Below, piece by piece: positions 42,408 through 51,370 of a DNA stretch of 64,000 bases. The notes below the pieces were generated by a model. That model was not told the origin of the DNA. It saw nothing but the letters and a program-made list of their open reading frames with translations, and did no database searches. The stretch comes from Roseburia sp. 1XD42-34. Lineage in GTDB: Bacteria > Bacillota > Bacilli > Bacillales > Amphibacillaceae. The translations under genes were made by a program, and so were the position numbers. How positions within the stretch are numbered: position 1 is the stretch's first letter; each line of letters begins with the position of its first letter. The stretch is taken from NCBI RefSeq assembly GCF_009917385.1, contig NZ_QWLJ01000006.1, positions 124,001 through 188,000 on the forward strand. Reading direction: 5' to 3'.

Positions 42408-43145
42408 ATGAGATATTTTCAATTTGATGAAGAGTTAGCTCAAGGAATTGTAGATGGAATACTATTAGGTTATAAAGAATATTTGGCTGTTCGCAGGGAA
42501 AAAAAAGAAGAACTTAAAATTAGCTCTGCCTATGCTTGGGTAAAAGGAAATCATATAGACGATTCAATTGCAAGAAATATTAAAGAGTTTGGAGTAAAAA
42601 CTAACATATCAAAAGCAGGATATGCATGGGGATATTTGCAGTTTACATATAATGATGAGAAGATCCTGTTTATTATTAAGAATGGTATGAAAAGCGGATC
42701 GAAACTCCCTTCCAATCGTAAAAACAATATGGAAAATAATTATTTATCCAAGTTAGCTCAGATTAACAGAAACGCAGATTTCACACCTGCTAAAGGCGAG
42801 GATATTGTTAGTGAACAAATGTCATTTGATGATTTCCCGATTGATGATGAAAATTTAGAGAAAGAGATAACTGAGAGCACTAGCAAATTTGATCGTTTTT
42901 TTATAGTGTCATACACAATTGATGAAAGCAAAATGATCGCTAGTATCGATTTGTTATTACCTAACCCTCATGAAATGGTAGTTTACAGATCAGCTAGTTG
43001 GTCTAAATATATTGATTCATCTCCAATAAAAATTGAGAATGACGAATTACAAACTGTTAAAGGAGAAAAAGAACCTCTACTACCAAATCAATCACTTTAT
43101 GATTATGGGATAGAAGATTTACGAGAGGAGAAGGGTAAAGAATAA
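42408..43145 (+). CDS. Cargo protein paired with an HTH-ImmA/IrrE protein (possible toxin)
   Basis: A 245-residue soluble protein with a mixed N-terminal domain (about 1-110), an acidic linker (SEQMSFDDFPIDDENLE) and a beta-rich C-terminal domain (about 160-205). From memory it resembles DUF5986-type proteins paired with 'spr1629 family' HTH-ImmA/IrrE antitoxins; this was not checked. It has its own promoter, and the partner gene starts 13 bases later. A toxin-antitoxin or phage-exclusion function is inferred from this arrangement. Confidence 0.6.
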   Translation: MRYFQFDEELAQGIVDGILLGYKEYLAVRREKKEELKISSAYAWVKGNHIDDSIARNIKEFGVKTNISKAGYAWGYLQFTYNDEKILFIIKNGMKSGSKLPSNRKNNMENNYLSKLAQINRNADFTPAKGEDIVSEQMSFDDFPIDDENLEKEITESTSKFDRFFIVSYTIDESKMIASIDLLLPNPHEMVVYRSASWSKYIDSSPIKIENDELQTVKGEKEPLLPNQSLYDYGIEDLREEKGKE

Positions 43146-43158
43146 GGGGGCAAAAAAG

Positions 43159-44337
43159 ATGTTTATAGGAAAGCAGCTAAGCAACATTCGTCATATGCAT
43201 GAAATGTCAAGAGCAGATTTGGCAAAAGAATTAAACATCACAGAACAAGCTGTATGGCAATATGAAAATTCATATACCTCTCCAAAATTAGAAGTGATTC
43301 TAAAGCTATCAAGGCTTTTCGATGTGAAAACTAAATACTTTTATAAAGAGAATATTTTTTATAACGTTATCGAAGAAAGAAATATAGCTTATAGATCATT
43401 AAATAAAAACACAGCACAGAAAGTATTAGCAGAAAAGCTATTCCTGGAACAAATCGAGGCGATACTAGTTCTATTAGAAAGGTCGGTTAAACTTCCGCCT
43501 AATCAATTGTTATCTTTAAGAGAAAAAGCATTGAATGTAAAAGCTAAGAATGATTTTGAGTGTGATAAAGGTACTACCATTGAGTTAATTGCAAAAAAAG
43601 CTAGAGAAAGTATTGGTCTGGAACCTAATAATAACAATAATTTATTGTTCCTTGTTGAAAAAAGCGGAGCATTCGTACTAGAAAAGAATATGTCCGTAGA
43701 AATAGATGGTTACAGTACATGGACAACATATAATAGACCATATATTGTTTTAAATGGAAACAGGAAAACAGCTGTGAGAAGAAATTTTGATTTAGCGCAT
43801 GAACTAGGGCATTTATTATTGCACTATAACGAAGACTTCTTAATTTTAGATAAAAAAAGCTATAATATAAAAGAAAAAGAAGCTCATACTTTTGCCTCTT
43901 GTTTTCTATTACCAAAAGAAGATTTTTTAAATGATTTAAAGCATATAGATAAAATATCTAATCCAAAATCTTATATAGATTTAAAAAAGAAATGGAATGT
44001 TTCTATAGCAGCAATGGGAAGAAGAGTCTACTCTCTTAATAAAATGTCTTATCAGCAATACAGACATTTTAATGCACTCTTAAGAAGATATAATTTTGTG
44101 AAACAAGAACCACTGGATGATGAACTGAAATTTCATAGTCAAGGAAAAATAAGAAGTTTAATTAAACATGTTCTTGATAATGGTTCAATTCAACTAAGTG
44201 AATTAACAGACGCCTTTAATCTAAATATAACAAAGGTGTCAGAGTTGTTAGGCCTTGAAGCCAACTTTTTTGAAAAGTATATGCACAAAATTCAAGACTT
44301 TAATTTTGCAGAAGTGAAGAACTTTAATAGTAGATAG
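43159..44337 (+). CDS. HTH plus ImmA/IrrE metallopeptidase fusion (possible antitoxin/repressor)
   Basis: A 392-residue protein: N-terminal XRE HTH (about 5-60, MSRADLAKELNITEQAVWQYENS), a linker, an ImmA/IrrE zinc domain (HELGH at about 214-218 and a distal EAHTFASCFLLP motif) and a C-terminal helical region (about 300-390) with a second HTH-like end. This COG2856-type architecture occurs in antitoxins and stress regulators. It follows the 42408 gene by 13 bases after AAGGGGGCAAAAAAG and is closed by a strong terminator, so the two genes are one unit. It is separate from the lysogeny ImmA at 30329. Confidence 0.8.
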   Translation: MFIGKQLSNIRHMHEMSRADLAKELNITEQAVWQYENSYTSPKLEVILKLSRLFDVKTKYFYKENIFYNVIEERNIAYRSLNKNTAQKVLAEKLFLEQIEAILVLLERSVKLPPNQLLSLREKALNVKAKNDFECDKGTTIELIAKKARESIGLEPNNNNNLLFLVEKSGAFVLEKNMSVEIDGYSTWTTYNRPYIVLNGNRKTAVRRNFDLAHELGHLLLHYNEDFLILDKKSYNIKEKEAHTFASCFLLPKEDFLNDLKHIDKISNPKSYIDLKKKWNVSIAAMGRRVYSLNKMSYQQYRHFNALLRRYNFVKQEPLDDELKFHSQGKIRSLIKHVLDNGSIQLSELTDAFNLNITKVSELLGLEANFFEKYMHKIQDFNFAEVKNFNSR

Positions 44338-44355
44338 TTCTACCAGCCATCTGGA

Positions 44356-44398
44356 GGACATCAAGTAACGCAATAAGCGTTGTTTGGTGTCTTTTTTT
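44356..44398 (+). terminator. Intrinsic terminator of the cargo module
   Basis: GGACATCAA-TAACGC / GCGTT-TTTGGTGTC, a long stem with small bulges, followed by seven T residues (44392-44398). It ends the two-gene unit before the late regulator. Confidence 0.8.
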
Positions 44399-44428
44399 AT
44401 TTTAAATATGACGAGCGGGGGCTCTAAT

Positions 44429-44887
44429 ATGAATAAAAAACAAGTGGAAAATCTGATTTATCAATATCACTGGAGAAAAAGAGAGTTAGATAGGATTTTT
44501 AATATACTATTTGGCGGTTCAATCTCAATGCCTTCGTTTGGTATGGTTTCACAATATGGCATTGAAGCTACACTACCTAAACCTAATACATCAATAAAAA
44601 GCTCAGCTGAAATAGATGCAATGGATGCTCGAGAAGAACGTCTTTATAAAAGATATAAAGAGTTTGACGATATTGTTGAAGCTATCGAGAAAATTGTTGA
44701 CTACTTGGAAGATGTGCAGTATCAAATCATTTTAGATTGCATGATGGAGGGTATGAGTTATCGTTCTATCGCTGATCATCTTGGGGTTAATCGTAATAAA
44801 ATACGTGATATGAAAGATGATATGCTGTGCCAAATATGCCAAAAGTGCCACTTCTTGCATGATTTGTTGGATAAAAATTCTGCATGA
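44429..44887 (+). CDS. ArpU-family late transcription regulator
   Basis: A 152-residue protein: a helical N-terminal part and a C-terminal sigma-like HTH (about 105-140, MMEGMSYRSIADHLGVNRNKIRDM). ArpU/RinA-type proteins control late phage genes and sit just before the terminase, as here. The ATG at 44429 follows GCGGGGGCTC; the longer frame begins inside the upstream terminator. Confidence 0.8.
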   Translation: MNKKQVENLIYQYHWRKRELDRIFNILFGGSISMPSFGMVSQYGIEATLPKPNTSIKSSAEIDAMDAREERLYKRYKEFDDIVEAIEKIVDYLEDVQYQIILDCMMEGMSYRSIADHLGVNRNKIRDMKDDMLCQICQKCHFLHDLLDKNSA

Positions 44888-44979
44888 TAAAATGGATGGC
44901 AGGACGGGCAGGCGAAACTCGTTGAATATTTATTCCTTTAGAAGATCGTATCTCCAACCGATATTATTGTTGGGGTGTA

Positions 44980-45399
44980 ATGATGAAAGTTAAAGAAATC
45001 AATAATGCTATATTGAAAAGTAGTAATAAAGAAATAAAAGAATTTGTTAATAAGCACTTCGGAAAAAATCAATCAGCTAGCGATATTATGAACCATTTTA
45101 ATACTTTAAAAAAGTTAAAAGGTGATATATTAATTCTTGGAATAGCTCGAATGGATCAAATTGAAACTGATTATGATATATCAAAATCTTTTCCTTCCTT
45201 ACTCGCTATAGTAGTGCTAATGTTTGGAATTTATGGAAAAATATTCAACAAAGTAATAGTATTTGTTTTAGCTACAATCCTTTCCATATCATTACTTGTT
45301 AAAATGAAGAAAGAGAGACGAATACGTGCAACTGCTGTTTACTTTAGAAGCTTATTAATACAAATTAAACAAATTAATGAATCTAAAAAGCACTCATAG
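44980..45399 (+). CDS. Small membrane protein before the terminase genes
   Basis: A 139-residue protein with a helical N-terminal half and two adjacent membrane helices (about 70-87 and 90-108), then a basic tail. ATG after TTGGGGTG; a second ATG directly follows. Placement between the late regulator and terS, with a terminator overlapping its stop, suggests an independently ended gene or lysogenic cargo. No family recognised. Confidence 0.6.
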   Translation: MMKVKEINNAILKSSNKEIKEFVNKHFGKNQSASDIMNHFNTLKKLKGDILILGIARMDQIETDYDISKSFPSLLAIVVLMFGIYGKIFNKVIVFVLATILSISLLVKMKKERRIRATAVYFRSLLIQIKQINESKKHS

Positions 45400-45417
45400 G
45401 TGAGGTGCTTTTTTTAT
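45389..45417 (+). terminator. Intrinsic terminator before terS
   Basis: AGCACTCA / TGAGGTGCT with one bulge, followed by seven T residues. It overlaps the stop of the membrane protein gene. Confidence 0.65.
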
Positions 45418-45449
45418 ATCTGAAATTCGGAGGTGGCGGTGATGTAACG

Positions 45450-46313
45450 ATGCCTAACTGGGATGAAATAAAGAATGAATGGGAAACAACAAAGATTACA
45501 TTGAAAGACCTTGCTGCTAAACATGACGTAAAGCTAGGTACTTTGAAAAGCAGAAAGAGCCGAGAAAAGTGGAGTAGAGATCCGACGCAAAAGGATGCAA
45601 CCAAAATAGAAAAGGTTGCAACCCAAAAACAATTGAATGAAACCAAAAAGAAAGAACGATATGAGTCTATTGTTGAAGGTGAAGAACTCACTGATAAACA
45701 AAGGCTTTTTTGTATTTATTACATTAAATACTTCAATGCTACTAAAGCTTATCAGAAGGCGTATGAATGTGCTTATTCAACAGCAATGGTAAATGGTCAT
45801 GGGCTACTAAGAAATACTAAGATTTCAGCACATATAGACCAATTGAAGGCGGAACAAACTAATGAGCTAAAGCTCAATGTTCGAGACGTGCTACAGAAGT
45901 ACATCGACATAGCTTTTGCAGATATAACGGATTACGTGACATTTGGCAGGAGGGAGATTGCCCAAAAAGACTCTGATACTGGTGAGCTTTTAACTAATGA
46001 AAATGGTGAACCTATGATGGACTACGTTTCTTATGTTGACCTTGTTGACTCGGAAAAAGTAGATGGAACGATACTTACAGAAGTAAAGCAAGGTCGAGAA
46101 GGCATATCTGTTAAGTTAGCAGATAAGATGAAAGCACTAGATATGCTAACGAAATACTTTGACCTCTTATCCGAAAATAATCAGAGGCGCCTAAAAGAAG
46201 AAAAGTTGAAAATGGATATTAAAAAAGCCGAGGCAGAAGTAGAGAAGCTGTCTGACTCACAAGGTGATGGTCCAATTGAAATTGTTATCACAAGAAAAGG
46301 TGACAACTCATGA
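45450..46313 (+). CDS. xtmA: Terminase small subunit (PBSX XtmA-like)
   Basis: A 287-residue protein with an N-terminal HTH ([41 protein letters not shown], quoted in part) and the terminase small-subunit core ([26 protein letters not shown]). It recognises phage DNA for packaging. The ATG at 45450 is preferred since GGTGAT lies 6 bases upstream. Its stop overlaps the large subunit start. Confidence 0.88.
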   Translation: MPNWDEIKNEWETTKITLKDLAAKHDVKLGTLKSRKSREKWSRDPTQKDATKIEKVATQKQLNETKKKERYESIVEGEELTDKQRLFCIYYIKYFNATKAYQKAYECAYSTAMVNGHGLLRNTKISAHIDQLKAEQTNELKLNVRDVLQKYIDIAFADITDYVTFGRREIAQKDSDTGELLTNENGEPMMDYVSYVDLVDSEKVDGTILTEVKQGREGISVKLADKMKALDMLTKYFDLLSENNQRRLKEEKLKMDIKKAEAEVEKLSDSQGDGPIEIVITRKGDNS

Positions 46314-47641
46314 GTGCTGCGCCAGCAATTCGAATAGAGAAAGAAGTGAATCCTCACTTCGAAAACTTTCTCTTTGATTGGAAACAGAAGTTTCAAGTTC
46401 TTGTGGGTGGTTATGGTTCGAGTAAAAGTTACCATATCGCTTTAAAGATTATATTAAAGCTATTGCAGGAAAAAAGAACAGCGCTTGTGGTACGTGAAGT
46501 ATATGATACCCATAGAGATTCTACATTTTCTCTCTTTGAAGAAATTATTGAGGATATGGGTTTGGCTGATAAAATACGTTGTGTCAGTTCCCCTATGCAA
46601 ATACGCTTTCCGAATGGCAGTAAAATCATCTTTAAAGGGATGGATAAACCTGCAAAATTAAAGTCTATTAATAACATTTCGCTTATTTGGTTAGAGGAAT
46701 GCTCAGAGATCAAGTATGCAGGATTTAAAGAGTTACTAGGTCGATTACGTCACCCGAAACTAAAACTTCATATGATTTTATCGACTAACCCAGTAGGAGA
46801 AGATAACTGGGTTTATTTGCACTTCTTCCAAGACAAATTGAGTAAACGCTTTGTACTGGATGATAGAGAACTGTACCAAAAACGAACTATGGTTATTGGA
46901 GATACTTATTATCATCATTCCGTAGCTGATGACAACTTGTTCCTTCCAAATAGCTATATTGAACAGTTGGAAGAGATGAAAGAATACGATCCAGACCTTT
47001 ATCGTATTGCAAGAAAAGGTCGATTTGGTATTAATGGTGTCCGAGTACTTCCTCAGTTTGAAACGATGGAACACAGGAAAGTTATGAAGGCAATTAACCT
47101 TATTAAGAAACCATTATTTCGAGTCGGTATGGACTTTGGGTTTGTTGATTCCTATAACGCCATCCTAAGAATGGTTGTGGATATGGAAAAACAATACCTG
47201 TATGTATATTGGGAGTATTATAAAAAGGGAATGACGGACGATAAAACTGCCCAAGAGTTGAAGGAATTCAAGGAAAGCGGAGAGCGGATAATTGCTGATT
47301 CTGCTGAAGCAAAAGCAATTCAATATTACAGGCAACAAGGATTCAATATGTATGGAGCTACCAAGTACCAAGGTTCACGCCTTGCAAACACTAAGAAGAT
47401 GAAGCGGTTTAAGAAAATCATTTGTTCTGATGCTTGCGAGAATACCATACACGAGTTGGAAAACCTTGTTTATGCCAAGGATAAAAACGGAAATATCATC
47501 CCGGATGAATTCGCGATTGATCCTCATACATTTAGTGCCGCATGGTACGGGCTTGATGGTTATGAAGTAACTGATCTAAAAGATGAAGCACAAAACCAAT
47601 CGAGATCAACTAGACAAAGACCTAGAGGAAGGAGGAGATAA
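46310..47641 (+). CDS. xtmB: Terminase large subunit (PBSX XtmB-like)
   Basis: A 443-residue packaging motor-nuclease. ATPase loop GGYGSSKS (about 33-40), Walker B-like LIWLEECSE (about 125), and nuclease-domain acidic residues in [11 protein letters not shown] (about 267) and IIADSAEAK. Starts at ATG overlapping terS (ATGA). Member of the PBSX/SPP1 lineage. Confidence 0.93.
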   Translation: MSAAPAIRIEKEVNPHFENFLFDWKQKFQVLVGGYGSSKSYHIALKIILKLLQEKRTALVVREVYDTHRDSTFSLFEEIIEDMGLADKIRCVSSPMQIRFPNGSKIIFKGMDKPAKLKSINNISLIWLEECSEIKYAGFKELLGRLRHPKLKLHMILSTNPVGEDNWVYLHFFQDKLSKRFVLDDRELYQKRTMVIGDTYYHHSVADDNLFLPNSYIEQLEEMKEYDPDLYRIARKGRFGINGVRVLPQFETMEHRKVMKAINLIKKPLFRVGMDFGFVDSYNAILRMVVDMEKQYLYVYWEYYKKGMTDDKTAQELKEFKESGERIIADSAEAKAIQYYRQQGFNMYGATKYQGSRLANTKKMKRFKKIICSDACENTIHELENLVYAKDKNGNIIPDEFAIDPHTFSAAWYGLDGYEVTDLKDEAQNQSRSTRQRPRGRRR

Positions 47642-47643
47642 GC

Positions 47644-49179
47644 TTGTCAGAAACAACTGTAAGAGCGAAAGTGTTCAAGGCTTCCGTTTCGCCGAACACT
47701 CAACAGCTTTATAAAGACGACTTTTTTAATTTATACGGTGAAATATTACCGCCGCCATTTAATTTAAAAGAGTTAAAGATGATTGGTGAGTATTCATCCA
47801 TTCTTCAGCAATGTGTGGATGCTTACAAAACGAATATTGTTGAATTTGGCATTGAAGCGGATTACAAGATTGATATTAACTCGGATGAAATTCAAAAGGA
47901 AATCAAAGAGCAAGCGCAATCGGAGTGGACGAGGCTTGATGAATTTATTCGTTACTTAAATATGGACGAATCACCAGAAGTTATTATCGGTTACGCTCTT
48001 GATGATCGTGAAAAGACAGGCAATGGTTATCTTGAAATCATTCGAGATGGAATAGGGCGACCTGTTGGCATTGAATATGCCGACACACAATACATGAGGG
48101 TATGTAAAAAGACTGTTCCCGAAGAAGTTGAATACATTATGTTGGAAAATGGCCAAGAGAAAAAAGTAACACGCTGGAAAAGATTCAGGAAGTATGTTCA
48201 GATGGTCGATAATAAAAAAGTTTACTTTAAAGAATATGGAGATCCAAGAATAATGAATTCAGCAACAGGCAAATTCGATGATAGTACACCAGAAAATTTA
48301 AGAGCTACCGAGATATATCATATGAAGATTGGTTCTGGTACCTATGGAAAGCCGAGATGGATCGGTAATCTCATTAGTTTGTACGGTGCTAGGAAAGCCG
48401 AAGAATTAAACTTAACGTATTTTACGAATGGCCGACATATTCCAGCTGCAATAACTGTATCGAATGGGAAGCTTGATGACACGTCCTATGAAGCCTTGCA
48501 AGATTACATGAATGACTTAACAGGTACTGAAAACGCTCATAAATTTCTTCTGTTAGAAGCGGAAGGGATTACAGAGGAAAAAATCATTAATGGCGATGAA
48601 AAAATAACGCCTGCAAAGGTTGAAATCAAATCGTTAGCAGAAATCTTGCAGCAGGATGCCCTTTTTCTAGAATATGACGAGAAAACACGACAAAAAATAA
48701 GGTCGTCTTTCCGATTACCTCCACTTTATACAGGAGAATCCCAGGACTTTAACAGAGCGACAGCCGACACAGCTAGAAAGGTTACGGAAGAGCAAGTGTT
48801 TCAACCTGAAAGAAAAGCCCTGGCAAGAGCGCTTAATACGTTATTCCTTGAACCGTTAAGATTTAAATACGTAAGGTTATCCGTTAAAGCAGCGGATTTT
48901 CACGACCCTGTAGAAATTGCAAAGGTGCTGGATCCATTTATTCAAGCTGGAGGAGTTGCTCCTAATGACTTACGTGAACTTCTTGGCCAAGTGCTTGGTC
49001 AGAGAGTTGAAGCATTCCCAGATGAATATAACTTTCCGCTGCAAGTATTGTTGCAAAGTGCTAATAATCCGTTAGCTGGTGTAATTGATATCCAAAAATC
49101 GAAGGAAAAACAAATGGACCTTATCGACCTATTAAAAGATATGCGTGATGTGCTCGAGGGGTTGCACAAAAATGCATAA
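47644..49179 (+). CDS. xkdE: Portal protein (XkdE/YqbA-like)
   Basis: A 511-residue portal protein, DNA entry pore of the capsid. Family signs include LPPPFNLKELKMIGEYSSILQQCVDAYKTNI-type N-terminal region and the helical wing/clip region (YTGESQDFNRATADTARKVTEEQVFQPERKALA, quoted in part). TTG start after GGAGGAGATAAGC. Overlaps the MuF gene by 8 bases. Confidence 0.9.
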   Translation: MSETTVRAKVFKASVSPNTQQLYKDDFFNLYGEILPPPFNLKELKMIGEYSSILQQCVDAYKTNIVEFGIEADYKIDINSDEIQKEIKEQAQSEWTRLDEFIRYLNMDESPEVIIGYALDDREKTGNGYLEIIRDGIGRPVGIEYADTQYMRVCKKTVPEEVEYIMLENGQEKKVTRWKRFRKYVQMVDNKKVYFKEYGDPRIMNSATGKFDDSTPENLRATEIYHMKIGSGTYGKPRWIGNLISLYGARKAEELNLTYFTNGRHIPAAITVSNGKLDDTSYEALQDYMNDLTGTENAHKFLLLEAEGITEEKIINGDEKITPAKVEIKSLAEILQQDALFLEYDEKTRQKIRSSFRLPPLYTGESQDFNRATADTARKVTEEQVFQPERKALARALNTLFLEPLRFKYVRLSVKAADFHDPVEIAKVLDPFIQAGGVAPNDLRELLGQVLGQRVEAFPDEYNFPLQVLLQSANNPLAGVIDIQKSKEKQMDLIDLLKDMRDVLEGLHKNA

Positions 49180-50674
49180 GATAGATAAATTGATTAAGAG
49201 TCTAAATGATTTCATTGCCAAGGTAGATGATGAAGAGAACATTGAGGACGTTGTTCCTGATTTCCCTGGACTCGATAAATTGCCTGCAATCATAGAGGAT
49301 TACGAGAGAACCGTTGCTAGATTGCTAAGGGCACAACGCAAGCGTTTTTTAAATGCCTTTAATACATTTGTATCAAAAGATGATAAACAAACGCTAGAAG
49401 CCTTCCTTGTGTTTCTCAAAAGTGATCTTTTTGCAGCGGATGAATTTGCAGAGGAGTTCGGAGAGGAAACGGCTGAGTTTTTGCAACTGACCGTCGAGGA
49501 ATTAGCAAAACTCATGATGGAATCCATTGATAAGGATGTTCCGTTTGAAATCCTATCAAAACGAACAACTAATTGGATCCAAAATTGGTCAAAAGATTTA
49601 GCGGAGCTAATGCAATTGAATACGCATAAAGCATTAGAAAACGAATTGCTACAAGCTATTGAGGATGGCGATTCCATAGCGGAAGCAGAATTACGGATGA
49701 AAGAAATGCCACAATTTAATCGCAATCGAGCTAGAGCAACGGCAAGAACAGAAATATTAACGGCATCGAGTAGAGCACACTACGAATCATTTAAGCAAAG
49801 CCCAGCTGTAAAAGAAAAGAAATGGAAGCATAGTGGGGCGAAGAAAATAAATCCAAGAGCGACACATATGGCCATGGACGGAGTAACTATTCCTGTCGAT
49901 GACTTTTTTTATGTTGACGGAGAATCAGGATTGTATCCACGAGATCCATCTTTCACTGCTAAAAATCGTGTTCATTGTGGGTGTGTGTTAGGACCTGTGG
50001 TTGATGAAGATATATTGGGGTTATCTAAAGATGAAAAAGAAAAGTTAAGACAAGAAGCGCTTGATGAAATGGGTGGGGGTGGTTCGACCAATTCAGAAAA
50101 TAATGATATAATTAATAATAAAGTTTTTACTTCCATATTAGATATTGATGAATGGGAAGAAAAGGTATCGACCTCATGGTTGGAAAGCCTTACTATTGGT
50201 GAACAAAGTGCTATTAATGAATATACTGGTAGTAGTTATAAACAAATAAATGAATATTTACGCACAGGAAAAATTGGACAAATAGATGAAAAAGATTTGC
50301 AAGAATCCATTCAAAGTATTTCCGATGGTTTACGGAAATTTGATTTAAAAGAAGATATAATCACTTATAGAGGGATTCCTGAAAACATTTATGATATACC
50401 TTTTGAAATGTTGGAGGGTATGGAGTTAAGTGAAAAAGCATTTGTAAGTACCTCGCTAAATAGGGATGTTTCTTTTAATGGAGCTTTTTCGGGAGGGATT
50501 GAAATGACATTTCATGTTCCCGCTGGATCAAACGGTGCCTTTATTAATGCTATTAGTAAATTTGATAATGAAAAAGAATTTCTACTTGATAAAGGAACAC
50601 GTTATACTGTAAAAAGTGCTGTAAAAGAAGGGGGAAAATTAAAAATGATTGTAGAGGTGTTAACTAATGAATAA
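49172..50674 (+). CDS. Phage MuF head protein fused to an ADP-ribosyltransferase toxin domain
   Basis: A 500-residue protein. Residues about 1-180 are helical, and 185-285 form the MuF domain (RATARTEILTASSRAHYESF; NRVHCGCVLGPVVDED). After a Gly/Ser/Asn linker (about 303-312) comes an ADP-ribosyltransferase domain (about 320-498) with all three active-site elements: YRG (Arg400), STS (426-428) and E-x-E (Glu467 and Glu469), the signature of arginine-type toxins. MuF proteins enter the head; some phage MuF proteins carry C-terminal toxins. Coupled to a candidate immunity gene by an 8-base overlap. Confidence 0.85.
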   Translation: MHKIDKLIKSLNDFIAKVDDEENIEDVVPDFPGLDKLPAIIEDYERTVARLLRAQRKRFLNAFNTFVSKDDKQTLEAFLVFLKSDLFAADEFAEEFGEETAEFLQLTVEELAKLMMESIDKDVPFEILSKRTTNWIQNWSKDLAELMQLNTHKALENELLQAIEDGDSIAEAELRMKEMPQFNRNRARATARTEILTASSRAHYESFKQSPAVKEKKWKHSGAKKINPRATHMAMDGVTIPVDDFFYVDGESGLYPRDPSFTAKNRVHCGCVLGPVVDEDILGLSKDEKEKLRQEALDEMGGGGSTNSENNDIINNKVFTSILDIDEWEEKVSTSWLESLTIGEQSAINEYTGSSYKQINEYLRTGKIGQIDEKDLQESIQSISDGLRKFDLKEDIITYRGIPENIYDIPFEMLEGMELSEKAFVSTSLNRDVSFNGAFSGGIEMTFHVPAGSNGAFINAISKFDNEKEFLLDKGTRYTVKSAVKEGGKLKMIVEVLTNE

Positions 50675-50870
50675 AAACTCAAAAGTTAGTGGGAAATTTA
50701 ACGAACCTATAGGTTTAAATGGGGTCAAAGAAAATCCAGATGGAACGTTCACGGGCTATTTTTTTAGGGCGGATGGAGGACCGCATGCTACAAAAGAATA
50801 TAAAACAAAACAAGATTATTATGATAACTCATTTCAAGATCGACTTGATTTATTAGGAGAACATGCATAA
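50667..50870 (+). CDS. Candidate immunity protein for the MuF-ART toxin
   Basis: A 67-residue soluble protein (ATG overlaps the toxin stop by 8 bases) with TFTGYFFRADGGPHATKEYK and a helical end. The tight coupling directly behind a toxin domain, and the terminator immediately after, are what suggest immunity. No family recognised. Confidence 0.55.
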   Translation: MNKNSKVSGKFNEPIGLNGVKENPDGTFTGYFFRADGGPHATKEYKTKQDYYDNSFQDRLDLLGEHA

Positions 50871-50914
50871 ATAGCTCATTGCTTAATTGAAAAAATAAGC
50901 GAGGGCTATTTTTT
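50870..50914 (+). terminator. Intrinsic terminator after the toxin cassette
   Basis: AATAGCTC / GAGGGCTATT with an inner GCTTA/TAAGC stem, followed by TTTTTT. It sits inside the late operon, between the toxin cassette and the protease-capsid genes. Confidence 0.7.
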
Positions 50915-50993
50915 ATTCTTTTTTAAGGAAAGAGGAAAAGAAACTATAAGGCAGGACGATTGAAGGAATTAAATAGTTAGGAGGGGAAGAATA

Positions 50994-51206
50994 TTGACAT
51001 TAAAGCAAAAGTTTATAAAAGAAGCTGGAGATTTTAAACCTAATGTCTTGGTTACTGCAGTTAAATTGCCAACAGGCGCAATTGAAGTTATCACTAACCA
51101 CCAAGGCCTAAAAGAGAAAGTGGAATATTTAACTAATGCGTATGATGATGAGTTTCGTTTAGAAAGAAATCCAGATGTTAGAATTATTGGCTATATTTTA
51201 GCTTAA
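50994..51206 (+). CDS. Small protein downstream of the toxin cassette, function unknown
   Basis: A 70-residue protein of beta-rich type (NVLVTAVKLPTGAIEVITNHQGL...DVRIIGYIL). TTG start after GAGGGGAAGAATA. It could be a second immunity gene or a phage structural accessory. Confidence 0.55.
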   Translation: MTLKQKFIKEAGDFKPNVLVTAVKLPTGAIEVITNHQGLKEKVEYLTNAYDDEFRLERNPDVRIIGYILA

Positions 51207-51217
51207 GGGGGGTTTTT

Positions 51218-51370
51218 GTGGAATATACACGTTCATTTGGTGAATATTATGAAACATATGAAGGTAAACCTAGAGATATAGCAAAACTAATTAAAGTATT
51301 GGACAAAGAAAGTTGTGCAAATCACCTAATACATCGAAAGGGGGTGAACAATAGATGCCTAGAGAATTAA
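51218..51370 (+). CDS. Very small protein overlapping the protease start
   Basis: A 50-residue product (MEYTRSFGEYYETYEGKPRDIAKLI...) from a GTG with TAAGGGGGG 5 bases upstream. It overlaps the next gene by 16 bases in another frame. Good ribosome site; function unknown. Confidence 0.5.
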   Translation: MEYTRSFGEYYETYEGKPRDIAKLIKVLDKESCANHLIHRKGVNNRCLEN

